The notes: generated by a model from the sequence alone, not told the origin. DNA of 64,000 nucleotides from Homoserinibacter gongjuensis (GCF_030161875.1 NZ_BSVA01000001.1:1-64000), one strand, 5' to 3'; positions 1-9,702 are shown, counted from the first letter of the stretch. Made by a program: numbers and translations.

Positions 1-1070
1 GCCGCGCTCACCTGGTTCGTGCAGATCATGCCGCTGTTCTTCGTGCTGGGCGGCTTCTCGAGCGTCACGCAGTGGAGTCGCCTGCGCACGCGCGGCGTGT
101 CGGCCTCCGACTATCTGGCGTTGCGGATGCGACGGCTGCTGCCGCCCGCGCTCGGTGCGATGGGCGTCACCGCGGTGGTGCTGCTCGTGCTGAGCCTGAG
201 CGGCGTGCCGCCGACATGGTGGCCGTCGCCGGTTTCCGCATGAGCCAGCCACTGTGGTTCCTCGGCGTCTACCTGCTGTGCACGGCGCTCGTGCCGCTCA
301 TGACCGCGGCGCACCGTGCCGCCCCGCGCGTCGCGGTGGCCGCCCTCGCCGCGCTCGTCGTCGCGGTCGATGCGACACGCATCACCACCGGCATCGAGGC
401 GCTCGGCTTCGCCAACCTGCTGTTCGTGTGGCTGCTGCTGCAGCAGCTCGGCTTCCACCTCGCCGACGGCCGCGTGTCGACGAACCGCCGCACGCTGCTC
501 GCGGTCGCGGCCGTCGCACTCGGAACACTCGCGGCGCTCTGCGTCAACGGCGTGTACTCCTTCGACCTGTTCGACAACCTCAACCCGCCGACCGCGGCCC
601 TCGTGCTGCTCGGCGTCGCGCAGCTGTGCCTGTTCCAGCTCGCGCGTCCTGCCCTGCGGCGGCTGCACGGCATCCGCGGGGTCGCGACGGCGGTGTCCGC
701 CATCGGCGCCCGCGCCATGACGATCTACTCCTGGCACATGCTCGTGCTCATCGGCCTCGCGGGTGTGCTGCTCGTGACGGTCGGCGACGAACTGCCTGCC
801 CCGCTCACCGAGGCCTGGTGGCTCACGCGGCCGGTGTGGATCGCGAGCGTGCTCGTCGTCGTGGCCCTGCTCGTCGCGGTCGTGGGACGCCGCGAGGCCG
901 CCGCCGACCCCGGGCGCCCCACGACGCCTGCGCACCCCGCCACTGCCGTCACCGCGGTGCTGCTCGCAGCCGTCGGCGTGGTGCTCGTCCTCGTGTTCGG
1001 CGCGAGCGCGGCGGCGTGGTTCGCCGGTGCGCTGCTGCTGGTCGGGGCGCTCCGGCTCGCCACCCCTTGA
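1..1070 (+). CDS. Acyltransferase family 3 membrane protein, 5' truncated
   Basis: This is the C-terminal part of a multi-pass membrane O-acyltransferase (acyltransferase 3 type), which normally acylates sugars or lipids at the cytoplasmic membrane. The reading frame is already open at base 1, so the start lies outside the window. The segment MPLFFVLGGFSS early on and PLWFLGVYLL after base 240 are typical of the family, and about eight hydrophobic segments follow. The frame changes by one base between about 215 and 241, where the first frame hits TGA at 241-243 while the conserved PLWFL segment is already in another frame. I read this as a one-base sequencing loss. The acceptor substrate cannot be inferred. 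Confidence 0.72.
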   Translation, partial: RAHLVRADHAAVLRAGRLLERHAVESPAHARRVGLRLSGVADATAAAARARCDGRHRGGAARAEPERRAADMVAVAGFRMSQPLWFLGVYLLCTALVPLMTAAHRAAPRVAVAALAALVVAVDATRITTGIEALGFANLLFVWLLLQQLGFHLADGRVSTNRRTLLAVAAVALGTLAALCVNGVYSFDLFDNLNPPTAALVLLGVAQLCLFQLARPALRRLHGIRGVATAVSAIGARAMTIYSWHMLVLIGLAGVLLVTVGDELPAPLTEAWWLTRPVWIASVLVVVALLVAVVGRREAAADPGRPTTPAHPATAVTAVLLAAVGVVLVLVFGASAAAWFAGALLLVGALRLATP

Positions 1071-1106
1071 CGTCGACGCGGTTGCCGGCGCCCCTAGGGT
1101 GAACAC

Positions 1107-1955
1107 GTGACCACCGCGCTCGACCAGCTCGCCGCCACCCGTGACCTGCGCTCCTTCGCCGCCGCCAACGGCTGGCGCTATGACGAGACGGCCGCCCCGC
1201 CGGCATCCGTAGGCCTGTGGGAGCAGGTGTCGTCGGGAGTGGGACGCGATCGCGTGACGGGCGAAGGCTGGGAGGCCGGTCGTATCACGGGCGGCAACCG
1301 CTCGGCATCGAGGACCGAGCGGCGCGGCGGCTGGACGGTCACCACGACGATGAGCGTGTCGACCCCCGAGCGCAGTCTCGAACTCGGCTACCTCGCGATC
1401 ACCCTGCCCCGCCGGGTCCCCCACATGGTGCTCGATGCCCGCAGCAACGACCGCGGGCCCTTCTCGAGCCTGCTGCGCCGCCCGGCGGCGAACCAGCATC
1501 TCTCGCTCGAGGGCGACTTCGACAGCCGGTTCCGCCTGTACGCGCCCTCCGGCTACGAACGCGACGCGCTCTACGTCTTCACGCCCGACCTGATGGCGCT
1601 GCTCATCGACGAGACGGGCGACCTCGACGTCGAGCTGCGCGACGATCGGCTCATCGTCTACAAGCCCGGCGGCTTCGACCTCACCGACCCTGCGGTCTGG
1701 CAGCGCTTCGCACACATCCGCGCCACGGTGGGGGCGAAGACCTGGGACCGCACGGATCTCTACGCCGACGAGCGCGCCGCCCCAGACCTGCAGTTCGACG
1801 CCGCGGGAACCGTCGCCCCCGACGGAGCCCGTCTGCGTGGGCGGATGCCGCGGATGGTGTGGGGGCTCATCGCGGGCGCTGTCGCCTTCGTCACGATCTT
1901 CGTGGGCATCTTCGTGATCGTGATCGTGAACGTCGCGAACGCCTTCTCGAGCTGA
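1107..1955 (+). CDS. Hypothetical protein with C-terminal membrane anchor
   Basis: Protein of 282 residues with no domain I recognise with confidence. The first ~245 residues are soluble and mixed in character; residues ~250-278 form one hydrophobic segment (VWGLIAGAVAFVTIFVG), so the protein is probably tail-anchored with most of it in the cytoplasm. The GTG start at 1107 is preceded by TAGGGT (1095-1100) with exactly 6 nt between them, which fits a leaderless transcript. It converges on the uracil permease gene with a GC-rich hairpin between. It resembles broadly distributed actinobacterial proteins of unknown role, but that is an impression and not a database result. Confidence 0.7.
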   Translation: MTTALDQLAATRDLRSFAAANGWRYDETAAPPASVGLWEQVSSGVGRDRVTGEGWEAGRITGGNRSASRTERRGGWTVTTTMSVSTPERSLELGYLAITLPRRVPHMVLDARSNDRGPFSSLLRRPAANQHLSLEGDFDSRFRLYAPSGYERDALYVFTPDLMALLIDETGDLDVELRDDRLIVYKPGGFDLTDPAVWQRFAHIRATVGAKTWDRTDLYADERAAPDLQFDAAGTVAPDGARLRGRMPRMVWGLIAGAVAFVTIFVGIFVIVIVNVANAFSS

Positions 1956-1982
1956 TCGGGGGCGGGTCGCCCCGCCCCGATC
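1954..1982. terminator. Putative bidirectional hairpin terminator
   Basis: A GC-rich imperfect inverted repeat starts at GATCGGGG and ends at CCCCGATC around a short TCG loop. It lies between two converging stop codons, overlapping the end of the upstream gene. There is no T tract on either strand, so a terminator role rests on position and stem strength. Confidence 0.45.
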
Positions 1983-1993
1983 AACTGCCGCGG

Positions 1994-3313
1994 CTACTGC
2001 GGGTCGCCGCCGAGCTGGCCGACCGCGGGAATGGGCCCGCCGTCGTCGGCGCCCGTCTTGCGCACCCGCGCGATGAGGTTGCCGAGGTGGTAGATCACGA
2101 GCGCGGCGGCCGTGGCGAGCACGATCGCGCCGAGGGTGAAGTCGCCCCAGCTCATCGAGAAGCCGGCGATCGCCATGACCAGGGCCACGGCGCCGGTGTA
2201 CTGGTTGACGGGCCGCGAGAAGTCCACGCGGTTGTCGACCCAGATCTTGATGCCGATGATGCCGATGAGCCCGTAGAGGGCCGTGGTCACGCCGCCGAGC
2301 ACGCCCGCAGGGATCGAGTTGAACAGCGCACCGATCTTGGGCGAGAGGCTCAGCAGGATCGCCGTGGCACCGGCCACCCAGTAGGCGGCCGTCGAGTACA
2401 CACGGGTGGCCGCCATGACGCCGATGTTCTCGCCGTAGGTGGTGGTACCGGATCCGCCGAAGAAACCGGCGAGCGTCGTGGCGACACCGTCGGCGATGAG
2501 CGCCTTGCCCGTGGAGGCGTTGACCGACTTGTCGGTCATGGCCGCGACGGCGCGCACGTGGCCGACGTTCTCGGCGATGAGCACGAGCACGACCGGCAGG
2601 AACATCGCGATCGCCGACCAGGTGCCCGCGGATGCGAAGTCGGCCAGGTGGAAGGTCGGCAGCCCGATCCAGTCGGCCTTCTCGACGGCCGAGAGGTCGA
2701 GCTCACCCAGCAGCGCCGCCGCGATGTAGCCCACGACGACACCCAGGAAGATCGAGATCCGCCCGAGGAAGCCGCGGAACAGCACGCTGAACAGCACGAC
2801 CGCGGTGAGGGTGATGGCGGCCACGAGCGGGCCCTGCTCGAAGTTCGACCACGCGACGGGCGCGAGGTTGAACCCGATGAGCGCGACGATCGCCCCGGCC
2901 ACGACGGGCGGCATGAGCTTGTCGATCCAGCCGGTGCCCGTGACGTTCGCGATGACGCCGACGATCGCCAGCAGGATGCCGACCGCCACGATGCCCGCGA
3001 GCGCCGACCCCATGCCCGCGCTCGCCGTCGCGGCCGTGACCGGCGCGATGAAGGCGAACGACGATCCGAGGTAGCTCGGCAGCTTGTTGCGCGTGATGAT
3101 CAGGAACAGCAGGGTTCCGACGCCCGAGAACAAGAGGGTGGTGGGCACCGGGAAGCCGGTGAGCACCGGCACCAGGAATGTGGCTCCGAACATGGCGACG
3201 ACGTGCTGCACGCCGATCGCGATCGTCGCCGGCCAGTTCAACCGCTCCGAGGGAGCGACGACCTCACCGGGGGCGACCGACTTGCCGTCGCCGTGGAGGG
3301 ACCAGATCTTCAT
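1994..3313 (-). CDS. NCS2 family uracil/xanthine permease
   Basis: Predicted proton-coupled nucleobase permease of 439 residues in the cytoplasmic membrane. About 12-14 hydrophobic segments are visible, and the family-typical stretch FGGSGTTTYGENIGVMAATR lies near residues 280-300. The N terminus (QHVVAMFGATFLVP) matches the UraA/PyrP type, so uracil is the most likely substrate, although xanthine or other purines cannot be excluded. The stop at 1994 faces the converging gene across a hairpin. The start ATG at 3313 lies about 110 bp downstream of the MarR gene on the same strand once that gene's frameshift is taken into account. Confidence 0.88.
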   Translation of the reverse strand: MKIWSLHGDGKSVAPGEVVAPSERLNWPATIAIGVQHVVAMFGATFLVPVLTGFPVPTTLLFSGVGTLLFLIITRNKLPSYLGSSFAFIAPVTAATASAGMGSALAGIVAVGILLAIVGVIANVTGTGWIDKLMPPVVAGAIVALIGFNLAPVAWSNFEQGPLVAAITLTAVVLFSVLFRGFLGRISIFLGVVVGYIAAALLGELDLSAVEKADWIGLPTFHLADFASAGTWSAIAMFLPVVLVLIAENVGHVRAVAAMTDKSVNASTGKALIADGVATTLAGFFGGSGTTTYGENIGVMAATRVYSTAAYWVAGATAILLSLSPKIGALFNSIPAGVLGGVTTALYGLIGIIGIKIWVDNRVDFSRPVNQYTGAVALVMAIAGFSMSWGDFTLGAIVLATAAALVIYHLGNLIARVRKTGADDGGPIPAVGQLGGDPQ

Positions 3314-3421
3314 AGGATTCTCTCACCGGCCCGCGCGTGTCGGGTACGGGGCCGGATGGTGGTTGAGACGCGTGGCCCGCGTCGGCATGCCGCCGCGCCG
3401 TTGCGGTGACATGCCCAGATG

Positions 3422-4068
3422 CTAGCGGGCGGCGGCGCCCTCGGGGTCGTCCGACTCTCCGGGGCGGCGTCCGCCACCTCGATCGCGTCGGGGCCGTCGG
3501 CGTGGGCGAAGGGCGCGTCGCTCCATTCACCCTCGGTCGTGATGCTGAGCTGATCGAGGAAGCGGATGACGATCTCACGCTCCTCGGGAGCGAGGGCCGC
3601 CGCGACGCGGAAGCGGCGGGCGTGCTCGCGCCCGACGGTGGCCTCGGCGGCCGCCCGCGTCTCGGGGTCGACCACGACGGCGAGCGCCCGGCGGTCGGTG
3701 GGATGCGGCGTGCGCCGGATGTGGCCTCCGGCTTCGAGCCGGTCGAGCAGCTTGGTCGTCGACGCGCTCGAGATGTTCAGGTGACGGGCGATGTCGCGCG
3801 CCGTGACGTGCTCGTTCTTGTCGGACATCACGATCGCGAAGCGCAGGGCCTTCATGTCGTTGTCGCCGAGCCGCATGTAGCGGCGCGACGCGGCGCTCAC
3901 CCGCTGCTCCGCCTCGCGCCACCGGAACATGGCATCCATCACGCGCACGATCTGGCCGAGCTCGTTCTCGTCGATGCCCTGGAGCTGCAGCAGTCGACCC
4001 GCACGGTCGATGACGCGGGGATCGTGCAGACGCATCGCGACCTCGGGCGGGGTCTCTTGCGTGCTCAT
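3422..4068 (-). CDS. MarR-family regulator, probable CrtR-type repressor of carotenoid genes
   Basis: Winged-helix transcription factor of 215 residues. The DNA-binding part is near residues 78-130 (TARDIARHLNISSASTTKLL, then a wing with TPHPTDRRA). The gene is read divergently from idi-crtE and the rest of the carotenoid operon with an 87-bp shared promoter region. Corynebacterium glutamicum has a MarR-type CrtR divergent from its crt operon that responds to geranylgeranyl diphosphate; the same role here is inferred from layout. As written the frame runs on to 3310 and would overlap the uracil permease. Adding one C at the run at 3461-3464 (G on the plus strand) gives a normal end, GESDDPEGAAAR, with TAG at 3422. 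This shorter end is preferred. Confidence 0.82.
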
Positions 4069-4155
4069 GAACAGTACGCTAGCCTTTCGCGAAGTATTTA
4101 GCTACGCTGAATACTTACTTGGCTAGCTAACCTGGGAAAACGCTTGGAGGACGAG
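4069..4155. promoter_or_regulatory. Divergent promoter/operator between marR-type gene and idi-crt operon
   Basis: This AT-richer 87-bp region separates the two divergent start codons. It holds a 7-bp perfect inverted repeat, AAGTATT (4092-4098) and AATACTT (4110-4116), with an 11-bp spacer, and overlapping TAGCTA/TAGCTAA motifs (about 4099-4120). These are good candidates for MarR dimer sites. On the minus strand TAGCGT (4076-4081) ends 7 nt before the regulator start, consistent with a near-leaderless message. A strong GGAGG precedes idi at about 4147. Confidence 0.6.
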
Positions 4156-4686
4156 ATGGACGACGTGGTACTGCTCTCCCCCGAGGGGGCCGAGATCGGC
4201 CGGGTGGCCAAAGACGCCGTACACGGCGCCGACACTCCGCTCCACCTCGCGTTCTCCTGCTATCTGCTCGACGGCGCGGGCCGTCTGCTCGTCACGCGCC
4301 GCGCGCTTTCGAAGCGCAGCTGGCCGGGGGTCTGGACGAACTCGTTCTGCGGCCACCCGCTGCCCGGCGAACCGGTGGCCGACGCCGTGCGGCGCCACGG
4401 CATACGCGAACTGGGGGTGCAACTGACCGAGCTGAGGCTCGAACTGCCCCTGTTCCGCTACCGCGCCACCGACCCCGCCGGCGTCGTCGAGCACGAGGTA
4501 TGCCCCGTCTACACGGCCCGCATCGCCTCCGAACTGCAGCCGTCCCCCGCGGAGGTCATGGACCACGTGTGGGTGCACCCCGACGAACTCGCCGCGTCGG
4601 CCCGCGCCACGCCGTGGGCGTTCAGCCCCTGGATGGTGCTGCAGGTCGAGCTGCTCGAGCTCTTCACGAAGGCGCGCGCCGCGTGA
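4156..4686 (+). CDS. idi: Isopentenyl-diphosphate delta-isomerase (type I)
   Basis: Interconverts isopentenyl and dimethylallyl diphosphate, supplying the allylic primer for carotenoid synthesis. The 176-residue protein is a Nudix-fold type I enzyme. The catalytic cysteine is C64 in NSFCGHPLPGE, and the metal and catalytic residues H23, H30, H66, E112 and E114 (VEHEV) keep the spacing of the E. coli enzyme. The ATG at 4156 is chosen over the in-frame TTG at 4144 because GGAGG lies about 6 nt upstream of it. It is the first gene of the carotenoid operon and its stop overlaps the GTG of crtE. Confidence 0.95.
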   Translation: MDDVVLLSPEGAEIGRVAKDAVHGADTPLHLAFSCYLLDGAGRLLVTRRALSKRSWPGVWTNSFCGHPLPGEPVADAVRRHGIRELGVQLTELRLELPLFRYRATDPAGVVEHEVCPVYTARIASELQPSPAEVMDHVWVHPDELAASARATPWAFSPWMVLQVELLELFTKARAA

Positions 4687-5744
4687 CCCCCGAGGAACGC
4701 ACGGTCGCCGCCCTCGGCGAGGTCGAGGTGCGGCTGCACGATTTCGTGAACCGCGGAGCGGCCCGTGCGACACGACACTCGCCGCACTACGCGGAGCTGT
4801 GGCGCACCATGCGCACGGCCGTCTCGGGCGGCAAGCGCGTGCGCCCCCAGCTGCTGCTGTCGAGCTACACGCAGCTCACCAACGCGCACGACGAACCCGC
4901 CATCCAGCTCGCCGTCGCGATCGAGCTGCTGCACACGGCTCTGCTCGTGCACGACGACATCATCGACGGCGACGACGAGCGCCGGGGCGCCCCGAACCTC
5001 GTCGGCGCCTTCCGCAACGGCGGCCTAGCGGCGGGGCTCGGGCCCGTCGCCGCCGAGCGGTGGGGCGAGACCGCCGGCATCCTCGCGGGCGACCTGCTGC
5101 TCATGTCGGCGCTGCGCATGGGCGTGCTCCCCGACCTCGACCGTCGACGCGCCGACCGCATCGCCGAGCTGCTCGACGAGAGCATCTTCCGGGCCGCCGC
5201 GGGCGAGCTCGCCGACGTGGCCTACGCGGTCGGACTCACGACCCCGAGTGTGGGCGACATCCGCGACATGATGGCCGACAAGACCGCCCACTACTCGCTC
5301 GAGCTGCCGCTGCGCGCGGCGGCGGTGCTCGCGGATGCCGGGGTCGAGATCGAGGAGCGCCTCGGCGCGGTCGGGCGCTCACTCGGCATCCTGTTCCAGA
5401 TGCAAGACGACCTGCTAGGCGTCTTCGGCGACCCCGAGCGCACCGGCAAGAGCGCGAGCGGTGACCTGCGCGAGGGCAAGCAGACCCTGCTCGTCGCGTT
5501 CGCGCGCGACACCGAACCGTGGCGCTCGGCGGCCGCCGGCTTCGGGGATCCGGGGCTCGACGAGCGCGGCGCGGACGCCCTGCGGCACGCGCTCGAGACC
5601 TCGGGAGCCCGCGCGAGTTTCGAGGCCGAGATCCGCCGCGAGCGCGACCACGCGGTGCGTCTCATCCACACCGCAGGGCTGCCCGCCCAGCTCGAGCACG
5701 CGCTGTGCCGCGCCGCCGATCAGGCGATGGAGCGGCACGCATGA
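4683..5744 (+). CDS. crtE: Geranylgeranyl diphosphate synthase (polyprenyl synthetase)
   Basis: Trans-isoprenyl diphosphate synthase that condenses C5 units to the C20 substrate of phytoene synthase. It has 353 residues. The first aspartate-rich motif is DDIID at residues 91-95, and the second region is DDLLG at about 242-246. In that second motif the last Asp of the usual DDxxD is Gly, a common variation in this group. The GTG start at 4683 overlaps the idi stop and the gene's own stop overlaps the ATG of crtB (ATGA), so translation is probably coupled. The product chain length is inferred from the operon. Confidence 0.92.
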   Translation: MTPEERTVAALGEVEVRLHDFVNRGAARATRHSPHYAELWRTMRTAVSGGKRVRPQLLLSSYTQLTNAHDEPAIQLAVAIELLHTALLVHDDIIDGDDERRGAPNLVGAFRNGGLAAGLGPVAAERWGETAGILAGDLLLMSALRMGVLPDLDRRRADRIAELLDESIFRAAAGELADVAYAVGLTTPSVGDIRDMMADKTAHYSLELPLRAAAVLADAGVEIEERLGAVGRSLGILFQMQDDLLGVFGDPERTGKSASGDLREGKQTLLVAFARDTEPWRSAAAGFGDPGLDERGADALRHALETSGARASFEAEIRRERDHAVRLIHTAGLPAQLEHALCRAADQAMERHA

Positions 5745-6618
5745 AGCGACGGAGCCCGCTCGAGCTCTACACCGACACGGCACGCCGCGCGGCGGCCCGG
5801 TGATCCGCAGCTACTCGACCTCGTTCGGCCTGGCGACCCGCATGTTCCCGGCCCGCTGCCGCACCGACATCGGCACGATCTACGCGCTCGTGCGGGTGGC
5901 CGACGAGATCGTGGACGGCACCGCGGGCGAGGCGGGCCTCGACGCGTCCACCCAGCGCCGGGCCCTCGACGAGCTCGAGGCCGAGACCGAGCGCGCGGTC
6001 GCGAGCGGCTTCAGCGCCAACCTCGTCGTTCACGCCTTCGCCGAGGTGGCCCGGCGGGCGCGGATCGAGCCCGAGCTCACGCGGGACTTCTTCGCCTCGA
6101 TGCGGCGCGACCTCGACGAGGTGGCCTTCGACGAGGAGGAGTACCGTCGCTACGTGCACGGATCGGCGGAGGTCGTCGGCCTCATGTGCCTGCGGGTGTT
6201 CCTCGCCGGTCGCGCCCCCACCCCGGATGCCGAGGCCGTGCTCGAGGAGGGCGCCGCGCGCCTGGGGGCGGCGTTCCAGAAGGTGAACTTCCTGCGGGAC
6301 CTCGGTCACGATCGCGCCGAGCTCTCGCGGTCGTACCTGCCCGAGCTGCGCGAGCACGGACTCACCGAGGCGAGCAAGGCGGCCGTCGTGGCCGACATCC
6401 GCTCCGACCTCGACGCCGCGCGTGCCGCCGTACGCGTGCTGCCCGGCGACTGCCGGCGCCCGGTGCTGCTCGCCACCGCATTCTTCGCCGAGCTGCTGCG
6501 GCGCATCGAACGCACCCCCGCCGAGCAACTCGCCGCGCGGCGCATCTCGGTGCCGAACGCCGTCAAGCTCGCGCTCGCGGCGCGGTGGCGACTGCTGCCG
6601 GTGGGCGGACGCCGATGA
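5741..6618 (+). CDS. crtB: Phytoene synthase
   Basis: Condenses two geranylgeranyl diphosphates to phytoene, the first committed step of the pathway. After correction the protein has 292 residues. The squalene/phytoene synthase motifs are present: an Asp-rich segment RVADEIVDG in the N-terminal third and KVNFLRDLGHD in the second half. The ATG at 5741 overlaps the crtE stop as ATGA. The frame breaks after about 20 codons at 5799-5800: the start frame reaches TGA, and one extra G (CCCGG to CCCGGG) joins it to the conserved IRSYSTSFGLATR segment. The corrected length is an exact number of codons. Confidence 0.92.
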
Positions 6619-8175
6619 CCGCGCGCGACGCGATCGTGGTGGGCGGCGGCATCTCGGGGCTCGCGAGCGCCGCCCTGCTGGCCGCCGACGGACACCGCGT
6701 GACGCTGTTCGAGGCGCGCGACGCGCTCGGCGGTCGTGCCGGGTCGTGGGAGCGCGACGGTTTCCGCTTCGACACCGGGCCCTCATGGTTCCTCATGCCC
6801 GAGGTCTTCGAGCACTTCTATCGGCTGCTCGGCACCTCGATGGCCGAGCAGCTCGAGCTGCGCACACTCGACCCCGGCTACCGGGCGTACTTCGAGGGCG
6901 ACGCCACCCCCTTCGATCTGCCCGCGGGGTCCGTGCCCGCGCGCGCCGCCCTCATGGCGCTCGATCCGGCATCCGAGCGCGACCTCGCGCGGTATCTCGA
7001 CTCCGCGGGCGCCACCTACGACCTCGCGTTGCGGCGCTTCCTCTACAGCTCCTTCGACTCGATGCGCCCCTTCCTCGCCCGTGAGGTGCTCGGCGGCCTG
7101 CCACGGCTGGCACGCATGCTGCTGCGCTCGCTCGACGGTGAGATCCGCGCCCACACGCGGGAGTCCCGCCTCCGCCGGCTGCTCGGCTACCCGGCCGTGT
7201 TCCTCGGCGGCCCCTGCGGGTGCCGGGCATGTACCACCTCATGAGCCACCTCGACGTCGACGAGGGCGTGCTGTATCCGATGGGCGGCTTCGCGGCCGTC
7301 GTGCAGAGCTTCGTGCGTCTGGCCGAGGCCGCGGGTGCCGAGCTGCACACCGGGGCGCGCGTCGAGAGCATCATGACGGTCGACGGGCGCGCCCGCGGGG
7401 TGCGCTATCGGGATGCGGACGGCGCGCTGCGCACCCAGCTCGCCGACCTCGTCGTGACGACGGCCGATCTGCACCACGTCGACACGCAGCTGCTCGACGC
7501 ACGCCACCGAGAGCGCGACGAGCGCTGGTGGGCGCGGCGGGATCCCGGTCCCGGTGCCGTGCTCGCGATGCTCGGTGTGCGCGGGCGGCTGCCGCAGCTC
7601 GCACACCACACGCTGCTGCTCGCCGACGACTGGGAGGAGCGTTCGTCTCGGTGGCCTCGACCGCCACCGGGTTCCCGACGAACCCGTCGCTCTACATCGG
7701 CAAGCCGAGCGAGACGGATCCGGATGTCGCTCCGCCCGATCACGAGAACCTGTTCGTGCTCGTGCCGGTCGCCGCCGACACCACGACGGGCCACGGCGGG
7801 ATCGACGGAGCGGGCGACCCCCGCGTCGAGCGCTTCGTCGACGGCGTCATCGCCCAGATCGCCTCCTGGACGGGAGCGAACGACCTCGCCGACCGCATCG
7901 TGGTGCGCCGCACGGTCACACCCGCCGACTTCGCGGGCGAGCTGAGCTCCTGGCGTGGCAGCGCACTGGGACCCGCCCATACTCTGCGGCAGAGCGCGTT
8001 CTTCCGCGCCCCCAACGCATCCCGGCGCACCGCAGGTCTGCTGCACGCCGGCGGCAGCACGATCCCCGGCATCGGCGTTCCGATGTGCCTCATCAGCGCC
8101 GAGCTCGTGCTCAAGCGCGTGCGCGGTGACCGCAGTGCCTCCCCCGTCGCCGAGCCGGTCGGGGCGCGCGCATGA
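6615..8175 (+). CDS. crtI: Phytoene desaturase
   Basis: FAD-dependent desaturase that converts phytoene to lycopene by successive dehydrogenations. The corrected length is 520 residues. The N-terminal dinucleotide-binding motif VVGGGISGLASAALLAADG and the C-terminal segment HAGGSTIPGIGVPM are classic for CrtI. Two one-base losses split the gene: one at the C run 7211-7214, just before PGMYHLMSHLDVDEG, and one near 7637-7640, just before FVSVASTATGFP. Both flanks are highly conserved, so the gene is very likely intact in the cell. ATGA overlaps join it to crtB upstream and crtYe downstream. Confidence 0.93.
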
Positions 8176-8492
8176 GCCCGATCTATCTGCTGTGCCTGCT
8201 GGCCGCGAGCGCGTGCATGGTGCTCGTGGATCGACGCTGGAGGCTGTTCTTCTGGCGGGACGCGCGCCGTGCGGCGTGGGTGCTCGTGATCGGCGTCGCC
8301 CTGCTGCTCGTGGCCGACGTGGTGGGCATCGCGCTCGGGGTGTTCTCGCGCGCGCCGACCTGGGCCATGACGGGCATCTTGCTGGGGCCGGAGCTCCCGC
8401 TCGAGGAGCTGTTCCTCGCGTTCCTGACGTACCTCACGATGAACCTCGTGGCGATCTTCGAACGCCTGCCGCGACGGGAGCGCGCGCGATGA
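8172..8492 (+). CDS. crtYe: C50 carotenoid epsilon-cyclase subunit CrtYe
   Basis: Small membrane protein of 106 residues with three hydrophobic segments and the lycopene-cyclase-domain motif PELPLEELFLAFLTYL near residues 75-90. In C. glutamicum CrtYe and CrtYf form a heterodimer that cyclises the C50 intermediate flavuxanthin to decaprenoxanthin. Here the two subunits are adjacent and overlap by ATGA, in the same order. The ring type (epsilon as in decaprenoxanthin, or gamma as in sarcinaxanthin) cannot be told from sequence by eye. Confidence 0.88.
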   Translation: MSPIYLLCLLAASACMVLVDRRWRLFFWRDARRAAWVLVIGVALLLVADVVGIALGVFSRAPTWAMTGILLGPELPLEELFLAFLTYLTMNLVAIFERLPRRERAR

Positions 8493-8812
8493 GCTACCTG
8501 CTGCTCGTGGCCGGGTTGCTCGCGATCGCGATCGTGCTGCGCGTCGCGGGAGCCGCCGCTGCCCGCCGGCGCGGGGAAGGCATCCCAACTCTCCCGACTG
8601 TGCTCGCGGGGGTCGTGCTCGTCGCCCTGACCCTCGTGTTCGACAACATCATGATCGCCGCCGGGTTGTTCGCCTACGCAGACGCGCACATCTCCGGGCT
8701 GCGCATCGGGCTCGTGCCGATCGAAGACCTCTCCTACCCGCTCGCCCTCGCCATCGCCCTCCCGGGCGTCTGGCAGCTCATCCCCCGCGGGAGGCGCCGT
8801 GACGAGGCGTGA
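8489..8812 (+). CDS. crtYf: C50 carotenoid epsilon-cyclase subunit CrtYf
   Basis: Second cyclase subunit, 107 residues, with three hydrophobic segments, the stretch FDNIMIAAGLFAY and the acidic motif PIEDLSYPLALAIALP. That motif corresponds to the ExxE-like site in the first subunit, so each half of the heterodimer supplies one conserved acidic loop. The start overlaps the crtYe stop, and the end overlaps the proposed GTG start of crtEb by 14 nt. This tight packing suggests the three membrane proteins are made together. Confidence 0.87.
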   Translation: MSYLLLVAGLLAIAIVLRVAGAAAARRRGEGIPTLPTVLAGVVLVALTLVFDNIMIAAGLFAYADAHISGLRIGLVPIEDLSYPLALAIALPGVWQLIPRGRRRDEA

Positions 8813-9676
8813 CCGGATGCTGCCGCGCTTGCTGCTCGCCTCGCGGCCGCTCAGCTGGGTCAACACCGCCTACCCCTTCGGGGCCGCCTACCTGCTGGCG
8901 GGCGGCGGTGTCGATGCGCTGTTCGTGGTGGGGGCGATCTTCTTCCTCGTGCCGTACAACCTCGCGATGTACGGCATCAACGACGTGTTCGACTACGCCT
9001 CCGACGCCGTCAACCCGCGCAAAGGCGGCAGCGAAGGGCCCTGCTGCCGCCGCGCACGCATCGTCGGGTGCTGCTCGCCGCGATCCTCGGCTGCGTTCCG
9101 TTCGTGGTGGCGCTCGTGGTGCTCGGCCCGCCCGCATCGTGGGCCGTGCTCGCCGTGTCGCTCTTCGCCGTCGCCGCCTACTCGATGCCGGGGCTCCGGT
9201 TCAAAGAGGTGCCGGTGCTCGACTCGCTCACCTCGAGCACCCACTTCACGAGCCCCGCCGTCTACGGTCTCGTCGCCGCGGACGCGGCGTGGGATGCCCG
9301 CACGGTGATCGTGCTCGTGGCGTTCTTCCTGTGGGGCATGGCGAGCCACGCGTTCGGTGCCGTGCAAGACATCGTGCCGGATCGCGCGGGGGGCATCGCC
9401 TCGATCGCGACGGTGCTGGGGGCCGCGTCGACCGTGCGCCTCGCGATCGGCCTGTGGACCGCCGCGGGGCTCCTCATGCTGCTCACCCCGTTCCCCGCGA
9501 CGCTCTCGGCGATCCTCGCCGCCCCGTACATCGCGCTCGCCTGGCCGTTCCGCTCGGTGCCGGATGCCGCATCCGCGTCCGCGAACCGCGGCTGGCGTCG
9601 CTTCCTGCTCGTCAACTACCTCGCCGGCTTCGCCGCGACCCTCATCATCATCGCGATCATGCTCGGCGTCCGCTGA
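8799..9676 (+). CDS. crtEb: Lycopene elongase (UbiA-type prenyltransferase)
   Basis: Adds two C5 units to lycopene to give the C50 acyclic carotenoid flavuxanthin. The corrected length is 292 residues with about eight membrane segments. The two UbiA Asp motifs are visible: NDVFDYASD near residues 61-69 and QDIVPDRAGG in the second half. The frame breaks at the G run 9036-9038; a fourth G gives the continuous sequence into LPPRTHRRVLLAA. GTG at 8799 is taken as start; ATG at 8817 is possible. This gene is what marks the pathway as C50. Confidence 0.9.
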
Positions 9677-9702
9677 CCTCGCCCCACCTGAAACGGAGAA
9701 CC

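Noticed and set aside
1217-3409. Open frame of 730 codons on the plus strand across the uracil permease
   Set aside because: It is the antisense of real genes, is dominated by Arg/Gly/Asp from GC-rich third positions, and shows no domain; the minus-strand permease is unambiguous.
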